Assembly: GCF_000473205.1 (NCBI RefSeq)
Contig: NZ_KI421507.1
Location: forward strand, 407,934 to 471,933
Length of the DNA stretch: 64,000 nucleotides
Origin: Pseudophaeobacter arcticus DSM 23566
Lineage (GTDB): Bacteria > Pseudomonadota > Alphaproteobacteria > Rhodobacterales > Rhodobacteraceae
Direction: 5' to 3'
The notes beneath the pieces were generated by a model that made no database searches, was not told where the DNA came from, and was given only the letters and a program-made list of their open reading frames with translations. Of the stretch, positions 42,988-53,300 are shown in pieces. The translations under genes were made by a program, and so were the position numbers. The stretch's first letter is position 1. Each line of letters begins with the position of its first letter.

Positions 42988-43997
42988 GACCCACCTCCCA
43001 CCTGAGCGGATGTTGCCTGCGTAGATGAGGTCTGAGGAGATACAGCCTGCGCCGCCAGGGCAAGGCCGGTGCGGGGCTGGGCCAAGACCACCTGCCAGAC
43101 GATCCTTTGCACCTGTTCGGCGGCTGTGGCCGACAGGCTCTGGGCGGCGCTGCCATCCGCGCGGCTGAGCTGATGTGGTCGCCCCAAGGGCGGGTGCTGA
43201 TAGAGCACCGCATAATGGGTGAGCGCCACCACATAGGCACCCAGATCATTGATATGGATGGTATCCAGCGCGCCTGTTTTGGTGCGGGCAAACAGATCTT
43301 CGCGGGATGTCAGCCCGTCGATCTCTCCGGCCTCAGCGGCGTGGGCAACCGCGGCCATGACCTGTCCTGCCGGGATCAGATAGGCGGGGCGGTCGGGTGC
43401 GGCGCGGCTGTCTTTACCGCTGAGCTGTTCCAGCCAAAGTCGATCGAGGTCATTGGAGATGCGGGTTTCCCAGCCCTCGGGGTCATTCAGATGGTGCCAG
43501 GTCTCATAGAGATACACACGGGTTTGGGGGGCGCCTGCGCGGGCCAGATTGGCCCAGCGGTGAAAATACGCGGCGCCGTCAAAATAGCGGATGGCGTCGC
43601 GCAGCTCGACCATTTCGGTCAGCACAACCGCGTCGTAACCGCCCGAGCCGATGGCCTCGCGGGCCTCGCGAAAGGCAGGCGGCTGGTTGCTGGTTTCAAA
43701 GTCGAGGATCGCCAGTTCCGGTTCCCAATGCTGTTTCAGATTGGTGCCGGATCCCAGCTGGCTGTTCCAGCGATGCCCCTGTGGCGCAAGCTGCGCCAGC
43801 ATATGCGGCATGTCCGCCCCCACCAGGGAATGGCCCAGATGATACACACGCAACGCCCCCTCCGGAGGCGTCAGCACCGGCACCTGTGGCAGGGGGCCTG
43901 GGCGCAGGGGGCCAGTGCGCAGCCAGTGGCTCAGTGGCCAGAGGCCAAGCAGAGCGGGCACAACAGGCACAGCCAAAAGGGCGCGGCGTGACATCAT
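42984..43997 (-). CDS. SGNH-like protein with N-terminal membrane anchor
   Basis: 337 residues. A membrane helix or signal at about 7-26 (LLAVPVVPALLGLWPLSHWL). Candidate catalytic residues: S57 in YHLGHSLVGAD and D245/H248 in LDTIHINDLGAY. Shared blocks with the first 255 residues of the 844-residue protein (GHSL, VLTE, YLYETWHHLN, DTIH..DLG) show a tandem duplication. Acyltransferases and esterases that modify exopolysaccharides often have this fold. Start is 3 bases after the PPTase stop; its stop overlaps the next start by 4. Confidence 0.75.
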   Translation of the reverse strand: MMSRRALLAVPVVPALLGLWPLSHWLRTGPLRPGPLPQVPVLTPPEGALRVYHLGHSLVGADMPHMLAQLAPQGHRWNSQLGSGTNLKQHWEPELAILDFETSNQPPAFREAREAIGSGGYDAVVLTEMVELRDAIRYFDGAAYFHRWANLARAGAPQTRVYLYETWHHLNDPEGWETRISNDLDRLWLEQLSGKDSRAAPDRPAYLIPAGQVMAAVAHAAEAGEIDGLTSREDLFARTKTGALDTIHINDLGAYVVALTHYAVLYQHPPLGRPHQLSRADGSAAQSLSATAAEQVQRIVWQVVLAQPRTGLALAAQAVSPQTSSTQATSAQVGGGS

Positions 43998-44000
43998 GGA

Positions 44001-44687
44001 TCAGCTCCGCAGCTCAGCTGTGGTGACGATCAGGCCCGCCCCAATGGCAAAGCGCCCGGAGATGTGATCGCCACAGGTGAAGGGCGGCTGATCAGCGCAG
44101 AAACGGGCTGAAAAACGGCACTCCTGCAGATTGATTGTCAGTTCCATGCCATCAAACCCATAGTATCTTTCGCTGACTGTGAACTGGCACTTATAGGCGG
44201 CTTCCTTGGCGGAAAACATCAGTTTGGCCAGTTGGCCGGGATTGTCCTGTTGGCGCAGCCAGTCCTGTTCCTGCGCCGAGCAGATCGCGGGCCAAAGCTC
44301 ATCCGCCAGGGGTTTGTCCTCTTCCACGTCGATCCCCAGCCCCTGAACCGCGCTTTTTGCGGCAACCACAGCCATGGCGCAGCTGCGGGTATGGGTGATC
44401 GAGCCCACCAGCGCATCAGGCCAGATCGGTGCCCGGTTTTCACCCACGGGAATGGCAACTGGCGCATGGCCCAGTTGCGCCATGGCCTGATGCGCGGCGG
44501 CGCGCCCGGCGGCAAACTCGCGGCGGCGTTTGTCCACCGCATTTGGGGACAAACAGGCGGCTTCTGCGGCAAAGGGCGCTGGCGGATCCGCCAGGGGGTT
44601 CACCAGCGCCAACCCGATGTCCCTGTCAAAGAGCGGTCGCACCAAGGCCAGCCGTGCCATTTCCTGTGTTGAACTCTCTGCCGTCAT
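44001..44687 (-). CDS. 4'-phosphopantetheinyl transferase (EntD/Sfp type)
   Basis: 228 residues. Mg-binding GIDVEE (D120, E122) and KEAAYK (about 161-166) are the two signature motifs. The N-terminal RREFAAGRAAAHQAMAQLG and SITHTRSCAMAVVA are typical of the EntD branch. It adds the phosphopantetheine arm from CoA to carrier domains, here most likely S1483 of the NRPS and S1826 of the PKS, between which it lies in the operon. Overlaps the NRPS stop by 4 bases. Confidence 0.95.
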   Translation of the reverse strand: MTAESSTQEMARLALVRPLFDRDIGLALVNPLADPPAPFAAEAACLSPNAVDKRRREFAAGRAAAHQAMAQLGHAPVAIPVGENRAPIWPDALVGSITHTRSCAMAVVAAKSAVQGLGIDVEEDKPLADELWPAICSAQEQDWLRQQDNPGQLAKLMFSAKEAAYKCQFTVSERYYGFDGMELTINLQECRFSARFCADQPPFTCGDHISGRFAIGAGLIVTTAELRS

Positions 44688-47600
44688 CCTACCCGTGCTT
44701 TACGGTTTGCCCGCATTGCCCGCCGTTTCGACATGGTGTCGGATTTGGCGGCCTGTGCGGCCTCGTCTTCCACCGGATCATCGGGCTTTGTGCTGCCGCC
44801 CGCAAGGGTCTCGATATGGGCGGCAAGCCCTGCGAGGGTTGGGAACCGGAAGATATCGGTGATCGACAATGTGCTGATATCCAGCGCGGCGCGGATATCG
44901 CGATGCGATTGCACCGCCAGCAGCGAATGACCGCCCAGGGCAAAGAAATTATCCTGCGCGCCAATACCTTGCACACCCAGAATACGCGACCAGACCTTGG
45001 CAATCTCGGCCTGCATCCCGGCGCTGAGCGGCACCATGGCAGCGGCGGCGGCCTGTGGGCTTTGTGACTGTGTAGTGGCCTGCGGTGCGGGCAGCGCCTT
45101 GCGGTCGATTTTCTTGTTGGGAGTCAGCGGGAAGACATCCAGCGCTACAAGATGAGAGGGCACCATGACGGCGGCAAGATGGCGCGACAGGTCCTGCTTG
45201 ATCGCGTCCAGATCCGCTGGTTTCGCGTTGTTTTGCGTGACATAGCCGACCAGTTGCGCGCTGTCGCCCATTTGCCGCTCGACAACCACCGCGCCGGTGA
45301 CATTGGGCTGGCTGGCCAGGGCGGCTTCGATCTCGCCCAGCTCGATGCGCTGGCCGCGGATCTTCACCTGATGATCGGTGCGCCCGAGGAAGGCCAGCTG
45401 ACCCGCAGCCGTCCAGCGGACCAGATCGCCGGTGCGATAAAGGGGGCCTGTGGCAAAGGGCAGCTGCACATAGCGATCTGCAGTCAGCTCTGGGCGTTGC
45501 CAGTAGCCCGAGGTGACGCCAGCGCCGCCAATATACAGCTCACCCACCGCCCCCATCGGGACCGGGCGTTGGGCCGCGTCCAGCACATAGACCTGGGTAT
45601 TGGCCAGCGGCCTGCCGATATCGGCGGTGCCACCAGACAGGTTAGAGGGGCCAGACAGGGTGGTCGAGGTTGACCAGATGGTGGTCTCAGTAGGGCCATA
45701 CATGTTGTGCAGCTGCGCTGGCGTCGCCTCCCGCAGGGCGCCGACCAGATCCGCCGGCAGTGCTTCGCCGCCAACCAAAAGGTGTTTGAGCCGCCCCAGC
45801 ACCATGCGGGCCTCATCATCCTGCACCAGCATCCGTGCCATCGAGGGGGTGCACTGCATGTGGCTGACATCGTGGCGCATCATCTGCGCCGAAAGGGAAA
45901 AGTCATCCGCTGCCAGCTCTTGCGGGGTATTGGCGCGGCGCAGCACTTCGGCCAGCGGCTTCAAGCCCTCCAGCACCACCTCTGGCGCAATGCCATAGTC
46001 GATCAGACAGGCGATCTCATCAACGCCGATACGCTTCAGCTGCTCGGTGCGCTGCAGGGCATCTTCAACGGTGCCAAACAGGCCGGAGTCTTCAAAATAG
46101 CGCTCAAAGGCAAACTCCAGGATGGCTTCCAGTTCCTCGGCGCTCAGCCCGTCCAGCTGCATGTCAAAGGCGTTATTGACCCCCTTGGGCCGCTTGAAGG
46201 CGGGGAAGGCCCAGGCGTATTGCTTGATCAGCCCGGCGGCCGAGCGCAGATAGTCCTTCATTGGGTCGCGGGCGATACGGCGGGACTCTTCGCGGGTTTC
46301 TGCCAGATAGCTGTGCAGCATCAGCGTCACCTTGAAATCCGCCGGATCATGGCCCGCGGCGCGCAGGGCGTCGTGATAGATGCGGATCTTGCCACCGACT
46401 TCCTCGATGCTTTGCCCCAAGAGATGCGTCAGGACATTGGCGCCAATCTCGCCGGCCTCGCGCCAGGTTTCAGGGTTGCCTGCGGTGGTGATCCAGACCG
46501 GCAGCTCGCGCGATACCGGGCGCGGCTGGGTGACAACACCATGCATCGAGCCGTCCTTGCGGGGAAACTCCACCTCCTCGCCGCGCCAGAGTTTGCGCAG
46601 GGTCTCGATGCAGTCATACATCGCGGGTTTGTTGGCTGGCGGGGTGTTTTCCGGGCGCAGCACAAAATCATCCGGCTGCCAGCCCGCAGCAATGCCCAGC
46701 CCGGCGCGGCCATTGGTCAGGTTGTCGATCACCGACCATTCCTCGGCCACACGGGCGGGATGGTGCAGCGGTGCCACGCAGGAGCCGGCGCGCACGCTGA
46801 GATTGCTGGTGACTGCCGCCACGGCAGCCCCGGTCACGGCTGGGTTTGGGTAGGGGCCACCAAAGGCGTGGAAATGGCGTTCTGGCGTCCAGACCGCGTT
46901 AAAGCCATTGGCATCGGCAAACTTGGCGCCTTCCAGCAGCAGGTGGTATTTGCGGGGGCCGGGGCCATCGTCATTGCCCCAGTAAAACAGGTTGAAATCC
47001 ATCCGCCGGTCCGAGGTCGCAATGGGCCCATTGGACAGTTGCAGCCGGCTTTCATCGCTGGAGAGCACCAGTTTGAAGCCACGTGACAGGGTCCAGAAAA
47101 GCTCCAGCACCGAGATGTCAAAGGACAGCGAGGTCACCGCCAGCCAGGCATCCCCGGCCTGGTGCGGAATGCGCGCATCCATGGCGGCAAAGAAATTGGC
47201 CACATTGTCATGGCGCACCATGACGCCCTTGGGGGTGCCGGTCGAGCCGGAGGTATAGATCAGATAGGCCAGATCGGCGCCGGTCGCGGTGCTGCTGACG
47301 TTTGTCGTCAAAGCCTCTGATGTCGGCAGGTTATCTACAGTCAGGCAATCCACAGTGACGATCCTGGCCTGGGTTGTCGGCAGGTCGGCGCGCAGGGCCT
47401 CCTGGGTGACAACAACGCTGGCCTGACTGTCTGACAGGTAGTGGGCAATCCGGTCCCGCGGGTAGGCCGGGTCCAGCGGCACATAGGCGGCGCCGGTCTT
47501 GAGCACCGCCAGGGCCCCTACCATCAGATCGGTGGAGCGTTTGATATAGACGCCCACATGAGCACCGGGTTTGACGCCGATATCCTGCAACTGGCGGGCC

Positions 47601-49372
47601 AGGGCATTGGCCCGGGCGTTGAGTGCCGCGTAGCTATAGCTTTCGCCTTCAAACACCAGCGCGGTGGCCTCTGGGGTGCGGGCAACCTGGGCCTCAAATG
47701 CCGCTTGTATGGTCTCTTCGGCAGGCAGATCGCTGGCGGTCCGGTTCCAATCCTCCAGCAGCAGCCTGCGTTCTGTTTCGGGGAGAATCGACAGATCAGA
47801 CAGCGGGCAATCGGTGCCAGAGGAGAGGTGAGATGCGATGACACCCAGCGCGTTTTCAAGCCGCGCGGCGAGCAGCTCCGCGGCCTGAGCATCGAGCCAG
47901 GTGTCATCTACATGCAGCGCCAAGGCGCTCTCAACCAGCGAAACGGTAGCGATGCAGCCTGGCAGGGCAGCATCCCGATCCGCTGTAAACCCGATTGCCG
48001 GCATGTTTTGCACGGAAAGCTCTGGGGCGCGGGCCACCAGATCCAGGGCAAAACCGCCGAACCTGCGGGCCTTTTCCAAGTCTAAGTCTATCTGAGTCGC
48101 TAAACTGTTAACAGATGAATCGCGCGCCACCCGCAGGGGAATCCAGTCGGAAACCACCTGCGCTGCCGCCCCCTTTGCGGGCAGCGGCGTGGCAAAGGCG
48201 ATATCGGCCTGATCCGCGCCGGTGCCAAGCAAGGCCCAGGCCAGGGTTGCGGCAATGATCCGGGATTCGGTCAGATCAACAGCGGTCTCTTGCGGCAGGG
48301 TCAGCGCGTAGCGCGTGGTGCCAGCCGCTGCGCCAGTCTGCGTGGCCAGAGGCACAGTGACCGGCTGTATCAACGCCAGGGCGCGGCGCCAATGGGCCTC
48401 ACCGCTTTGGCTCTGTGCCAGGGTGGTGGCGACCTCTTTGGCGGCCTGATCCTCCAGCGCCGGGAGCTGTTGGCCAACTGTAAAGAGGGCGGGCAGATCG
48501 AGGGTTTCGCCGCCAAGTGTGGTGATATCTTCCAGCGCAACCGCGCCATTGGCGGTGGCGACGGTGACAACCGCGCCGGTCACCGAGAGCACGGCCCCTG
48601 TTGCCGGTTCAGCCGCGCCCGCTGGGGCGTCAGAAGCCGCAACAGGGGTGGCTTGTCCCACTCGCAAAACCTGGTCGGGCAGCAGCAGTTTGGCGCAGCC
48701 AAGCGGGTTCCAATAGGTGCCATAATCCAGCCCGCGCACAAGGCGGTTCAGCTCTTGGCTGGTCTGGGAAAACGCCAGAATGGCCCCAGCAGCGGGACGA
48801 TGATCCCTGGCAAAATAGCCACGTTGCGACAGATCCTGCGGCTGGCGGTGCAGCTGATCTGCGCTCAGCTGGTCCAGCACCTCGCCAAAGCTGTCCATGG
48901 CGGCGGCGTAGCACGTGGAGTTGAGGCTAAAGGCGGTCTCATCCTCGGCAATGTCAAACAGGCGCTGGGCAAGGATATCGCCCTCGTCGATGCCGCCCTC
49001 CATCACATGCCAGGTAATGCCATGCTGCGCTTCGCCTGCCATAATCGCCCAGTTGGGCGTGTTCAGACCGGCATAGCGCGGCAAGGGGCCATCGTGGAAA
49101 TTCACCGCACCTTTGCGGGCCAAGGCCAACACCGGATCTGGGATGACACGAAGGTTGGCAATGGAGAGCAGCCAGTCAAATCCATCGGTGAGGTGACTGA
49201 GGATGTCACCGGGGGCCTCCAGCAGGGGCAGCTCTTTGGCTGTGGCCCAGGTGCGGATATCACTGTTGGTTGAAACCACGGCGGCGATCTTATGTCCACG
49301 CGCCAGCACCGCTTCGGCGCAGCCGATCAATAGGGATTCATTGCCGATGACGACAGCGGAAAATTGGCTCAT
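44684..49372 (-). CDS. NRPS-like: formyltransferase, C-lobe, A domain with inserted LLM, PCP
   Basis: 1562 residues. 1-210: methionyl-tRNA-formyltransferase fold (NFHDGPLPRY with N91/H93; HGITWHVMEGG..GDIL with D132). 210-300: its C-terminal subdomain. 310-530: second half of a condensation domain only; no HHxxxDG. 545-780: A domain start with A3 YLIYTSGSTGTPKGV and A4 FDISVLELF. 785-1145: luciferase-like FMN monooxygenase inserted between A4 and A5. 1150-1425: rest of A (A5 NMYGPTE, A10 NKKIDRK). 1450-1520: PCP, S1483 in GGHSLLAV. The ten specificity residues read DILQLGMIWK, one step from the known glycine code. It should load N-formylglycine and hand it to the PKS. No thioesterase. Confidence 0.93.
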   Translation of the reverse strand: MSQFSAVVIGNESLLIGCAEAVLARGHKIAAVVSTNSDIRTWATAKELPLLEAPGDILSHLTDGFDWLLSIANLRVIPDPVLALARKGAVNFHDGPLPRYAGLNTPNWAIMAGEAQHGITWHVMEGGIDEGDILAQRLFDIAEDETAFSLNSTCYAAAMDSFGEVLDQLSADQLHRQPQDLSQRGYFARDHRPAAGAILAFSQTSQELNRLVRGLDYGTYWNPLGCAKLLLPDQVLRVGQATPVAASDAPAGAAEPATGAVLSVTGAVVTVATANGAVALEDITTLGGETLDLPALFTVGQQLPALEDQAAKEVATTLAQSQSGEAHWRRALALIQPVTVPLATQTGAAAGTTRYALTLPQETAVDLTESRIIAATLAWALLGTGADQADIAFATPLPAKGAAAQVVSDWIPLRVARDSSVNSLATQIDLDLEKARRFGGFALDLVARAPELSVQNMPAIGFTADRDAALPGCIATVSLVESALALHVDDTWLDAQAAELLAARLENALGVIASHLSSGTDCPLSDLSILPETERRLLLEDWNRTASDLPAEETIQAAFEAQVARTPEATALVFEGESYSYAALNARANALARQLQDIGVKPGAHVGVYIKRSTDLMVGALAVLKTGAAYVPLDPAYPRDRIAHYLSDSQASVVVTQEALRADLPTTQARIVTVDCLTVDNLPTSEALTTNVSSTATGADLAYLIYTSGSTGTPKGVMVRHDNVANFFAAMDARIPHQAGDAWLAVTSLSFDISVLELFWTLSRGFKLVLSSDESRLQLSNGPIATSDRRMDFNLFYWGNDDGPGPRKYHLLLEGAKFADANGFNAVWTPERHFHAFGGPYPNPAVTGAAVAAVTSNLSVRAGSCVAPLHHPARVAEEWSVIDNLTNGRAGLGIAAGWQPDDFVLRPENTPPANKPAMYDCIETLRKLWRGEEVEFPRKDGSMHGVVTQPRPVSRELPVWITTAGNPETWREAGEIGANVLTHLLGQSIEEVGGKIRIYHDALRAAGHDPADFKVTLMLHSYLAETREESRRIARDPMKDYLRSAAGLIKQYAWAFPAFKRPKGVNNAFDMQLDGLSAEELEAILEFAFERYFEDSGLFGTVEDALQRTEQLKRIGVDEIACLIDYGIAPEVVLEGLKPLAEVLRRANTPQELAADDFSLSAQMMRHDVSHMQCTPSMARMLVQDDEARMVLGRLKHLLVGGEALPADLVGALREATPAQLHNMYGPTETTIWSTSTTLSGPSNLSGGTADIGRPLANTQVYVLDAAQRPVPMGAVGELYIGGAGVTSGYWQRPELTADRYVQLPFATGPLYRTGDLVRWTAAGQLAFLGRTDHQVKIRGQRIELGEIEAALASQPNVTGAVVVERQMGDSAQLVGYVTQNNAKPADLDAIKQDLSRHLAAVMVPSHLVALDVFPLTPNKKIDRKALPAPQATTQSQSPQAAAAAMVPLSAGMQAEIAKVWSRILGVQGIGAQDNFFALGGHSLLAVQSHRDIRAALDISTLSITDIFRFPTLAGLAAHIETLAGGSTKPDDPVEDEAAQAAKSDTMSKRRAMRANRKARVG

Positions 49373-50397
49373 TTTGGATCCTCCGAAACCGGGGTGGGAC
49401 GGCGCGTTTCACATATGGGCGCGGGCGCGGGAGATGGGCGCGCGGGCGTAACGGCATGAAAGACGAGATCTTTCAGGAAATGATTGGGATCGGCCTGAGG
49501 TTTGCCCTGCAGCAGACGGCGCAACCCGTAAATACTGGCGCCTGCGATGCGGGCCAGCGTGGCCAATGCCGCATAGGCGCGGCCATGGGATTTGATGAAA
49601 TAGTGGCTGCGCGACTGGAACCAATAGGCAGGGGTGCGGTCCCAGTCTTTCATACCAGTCGAGGCCGATCCCAGATGGGCAATCTGACTCTGGGGCACAT
49701 AATGGGTGCGCCAGCCGGCCTGAGCGGCGCGACGACACAGGTCGGTCTCTTCGAAATAGAGGAAAAAGGTCTCGTCAAAACCGCCGATTTCCTCAATCAC
49801 CGGGCGCCGGATCATCAGGCTGGCGCCAGCGGTCCAATCCACCTGGGTCTGGCTTTGTGGCATCTCCATTGCCACCACCCAGGGGTGCAGCAGCCGGGTA
49901 AAGATCCCGGTGCGCGCCGCCATTTCAAACTCGCCTGCGATCGAGGGAAAGCGAAAGGCGGTGCGATGCGGCGTGCCATCGGTGCCATGCACAAAAGACC
50001 CTGCCAGCCCGGCCCCGGGATGATCGGCCAGAAAATCGCGCAACCTGCGAATGGTTTTCCCCTGCACAAAGGCATCCGAATTCAGCAGGTAATAATAGTC
50101 GGGTGCGGTGCCATCCGACAGGCCAGCGGCAAAGCCGATGTTCATGCCCGCGCCAAAGCCACCATTGACCGGGGACTGCAGCAGTCTGATCTTGTCGCTG
50201 TGCTGCCAGCCGCGCTGCGCGGCCCCGGCCTGCAGCGCCTCCCAGGAGCCATCCCCCGAGCCATTGTCGATCACCAGAACCTCACCGCTGAGATCCACCA
50301 TCTCCACCAGAGCCGCCTCGGCAGCCCTGAGGGTCATCTCCGGGGTGCGGTAGTTCAGGATAATGGTGAGAATGCTGCCTGTGCTCATCTGGGTCAT
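49369..50397 (-). CDS. Glycosyltransferase family 2 (rhamnosyltransferase-like)
   Basis: 342 residues. N-terminal LTIILNYRTPEMTLRAAEAA, VIDNGSGDGS and YYLLNSDAFV (metal site region), then GASLMIRRPVIEEIGGFDE and FLYFEETDLCRRA. This is the WbbL/RfbF-type pattern of rhamnosyl- and similar transferases. Inverting, cytoplasmic. It sits between the PKS and NRPS genes with 4-base overlaps on both sides, which ties sugar transfer to the assembly-line product or to the same glycan. Confidence 0.9.
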   Translation of the reverse strand: MTQMSTGSILTIILNYRTPEMTLRAAEAALVEMVDLSGEVLVIDNGSGDGSWEALQAGAAQRGWQHSDKIRLLQSPVNGGFGAGMNIGFAAGLSDGTAPDYYYLLNSDAFVQGKTIRRLRDFLADHPGAGLAGSFVHGTDGTPHRTAFRFPSIAGEFEMAARTGIFTRLLHPWVVAMEMPQSQTQVDWTAGASLMIRRPVIEEIGGFDETFFLYFEETDLCRRAAQAGWRTHYVPQSQIAHLGSASTGMKDWDRTPAYWFQSRSHYFIKSHGRAYAALATLARIAGASIYGLRRLLQGKPQADPNHFLKDLVFHAVTPARPSPAPAPICETRRPTPVSEDPK

Positions 50398-53300
50398 TCC
50401 GCCGCTCGTGAAAAGGGAGCCTGCGGGCTGGCGTCCTTTTGGGCCGGTTGTGGCGAAGGTGGAACACCAGCCAGCCGGGGTTTCAGCGCCGCGGCCAGAG
50501 TGCTCACATTGGGCACCAGCACCATGCTGTCATGATCCCCCGGCACCTCAATCACCTCCAGACGAGGCGCCCAGCTGGTCCAGTCATTGTCGGCAAAGAC
50601 ATATTCCCGTTCACAACTGACCCAATTGCCACCTGAGACCTGCCAGTGGCGGTCCAGTGGCGGGCGCAGCAGCGTCAGCGGCCCTGTCCAAGGTTGCAGC
50701 GCATAGTTTTCGACCGATTGACGGAAGGCCAGCTCGATCTTGCGGTTGTTGAAGGCAGGCGCCTGACCGGTCTCGGCTGGGGTCTGGCGGCGTTTGCTCA
50801 GTTCCCACAGGATGCGGTTTTTCGCCCATTCCAGCAGATAACCCGCACCTTTGCGGCGCAGCTCTTGCAGTTTGATCAGCGCCTTGTCGACGGGTTTCAG
50901 GCTGGGGCGCACCGGCAGCGGCGTGTCGAGCAAGACCAGAGCCGCCGTCTCTTCGCCTGCGGCCTGCAACTGCCGGGCCATCTCATAGGCGGTAATGCCC
51001 CCGCCCGAGAAGCCGCCCAGCAGATAGGGGCCTTGGGGCTGGATCTGTCTGATCTCGGCCAGGTAGTCCGTAGCCGCCTCTGGAATGCTGGTATGCGGAT
51101 CATCGCCGCCGATCAGGCCACGGGCCTGTAGCCCATAGACCGGGCGCGCGCCGCCCAGTTCCAGCGCCAGATGGCGCAGGTTCAGCACATTGCCAAACAT
51201 ACCCGCCACCACAAAGAAAGGTGCTACATCCCCACCGGATCCGGGGTGCAGCATCACCAAATGTGTATAGGTTGCCGCCCTTTGGCAGGCCTCCTGACCG
51301 GGCTGGGCTGCGGCATCTGCATTGGCATGTTGGCCACCCGCGCCGCGCTGGATCAGCAACTCGGCCAGGGTGGCAACACTGGGGGCTTCAAACAGGGTCG
51401 ACAGGGGCAGATCCAGGTCATAGTGGCGTTTGATCTGTGCAAAGAGCCGCACCGCGATCAGCGAGTGGCCGCCCAGATCAAAGAAGCTGTCGGCTACCCC
51501 AACCTGGGTGACCCCCAGCAGGCTTTGGAACAGCTCTGCCAGTTGCTCTTCCACCGGGGTGGAGGGCGCCACGTAGTCGGTATCCAGTTGGGGGCGCTCA
51601 AAACTCTGGCCGGGATCCGCGCCCTGCGCGGTGGTGCCCTGCGCGGTCTGTTCGATCAGCGCGGGCAGATCCAGCGAGGAAATCACCATCTGCACCTGGT
51701 TGCTGGCAAGCGCCCGGGTCAGCGCCTCTGGGCCTTCGCTGGCGCGGATGCCATTGGCTAGGTTCAGCTGCAACCGGCGTTCGTCTTCTGACAGGGGCTG
51801 CTGCGCGGCGCCGGGGGCAAGCCCCAGCGCCTCGGCGCTGTGGTCGGCGCTGGTCTGAGCAGGCCTGGCTTCAAAGCCACCGGCAAGCCGGGTCATCTGA
51901 AAGCCTGTGATCTCAACCAGAACACGACCCTCGGTGTCGGTGAGGGTGACATCAAAACTCGCGCTGTCGCAGGTGGCACCAGAACGCAGCCGCATATGGC
52001 TGTAAATCTCTGCTGTCAAAGGCGCCAGAACCAGGATGCTGCGATAGCCCAGTGGTACCCAGAGATCCTTGCCCTCATAGCCGGGTGCCAGCGAGATGGC
52101 CCAGCCGGTTGCCAGATCCATCAGACCGGGAGGCAGCAGGCAGTTATCATCCTGCGCGGCCTGGGGCAGCTGCAGGCGGGCCAGACCTTCAGACGGGCCT
52201 TCAGACGGGCCAAAGGCGGTTTGTTGCAGGACCTGCCAGCGGGGACCAAAGTCCAGATGTGCCTCTTGCGGGGAGCGCAGGGGGCTCTCGGCTGTGGCGC
52301 TCTCTACCTGCGGGCAGCGGGCCCGGATGGCGGAAAGATCCAGCGATGGAGGGCTATTGGTGTCGGGCAGCAGGGTGATTTCAGCCTCGGCGTTGAGCGC
52401 ATAGCCGCCCGCAGGCAGGGCGCTGTGGGTGGCAAAATCATAGCCCGCATCCTGCGCCTGCAGCCGCAAAACCACCTCGCGCGGGGTGGTCTCTGCGACC
52501 ACCAGCGGGCGCAGAAAGGTAAGGTCCTTGATTTCAAACGGTGCTTGCAGCCCCTGGGCGGCCAGCGCCTCGGCGATCCATTCGATATAGCCGGTGCCGG
52601 GCACCAGCGCGGTGCCGCCTTTGGTGCGGTGTTCATCCAACAGCCAGGACCGGGCTGCGTCCAACTGGCTGGCAAAGATCGGATTGCCATAGGCGTCAAA
52701 GCCGGTTTGCTCCAGCAGGGGCTGGGCGCAGCTTTGGCGCTCGGTTGGGGCGGTGGCGCCCTGTCGCGCGGCCATGGCTTCGGCGGCCATGCCGGTGTCA
52801 GCCCAGACACCCCAGTCAATGGCGACAACGCGGGTTTGACCGCCCTGGCGATGGGCGGCATAGGCGTTGAGGTATTCATTGGCGGCGACATAGTCGATTT
52901 GCCCAGCGGGCCGGGTGACCGTCGAGGAGGAGGAAAACAGCACCATCAGGTCAAGACTGCCATCCGGGAACAGGTCGTCGAGCACCCGCAGGCCGGTGAC
53001 CTTGGGGGCCAGAACCCGGGCGATCTGGGCTTCGGTTTTGGCCAGAATCGGCCCGTCGTCGATGATCCCGGCGCCATGGATCACCCCGTTGAGGCGGCCA
53101 AATTCGGCCTCGACTTTGCTCAGGGCGCTGCGCATCTCGGCGCTGTTGCAGATGTCTGCCGTCAGGGGCAGCACGGCACCTGAGCCGATTTCTTCCAGCT
53201 GTTGCACGGCGCGGATGCGCTGGGCGATACGATTGGCGGGGCTGTGACTGGCCAGATAGCGTGGCCAGTTGGCGCGCGGTGGCAGGCCCTGGCGCGAGAC

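Noticed and set aside
45707..47086. Plus-strand open frame of 459 codons opposite the NRPS
   Set aside because: Shadow of the A/LLM coding sequence; no start signal.
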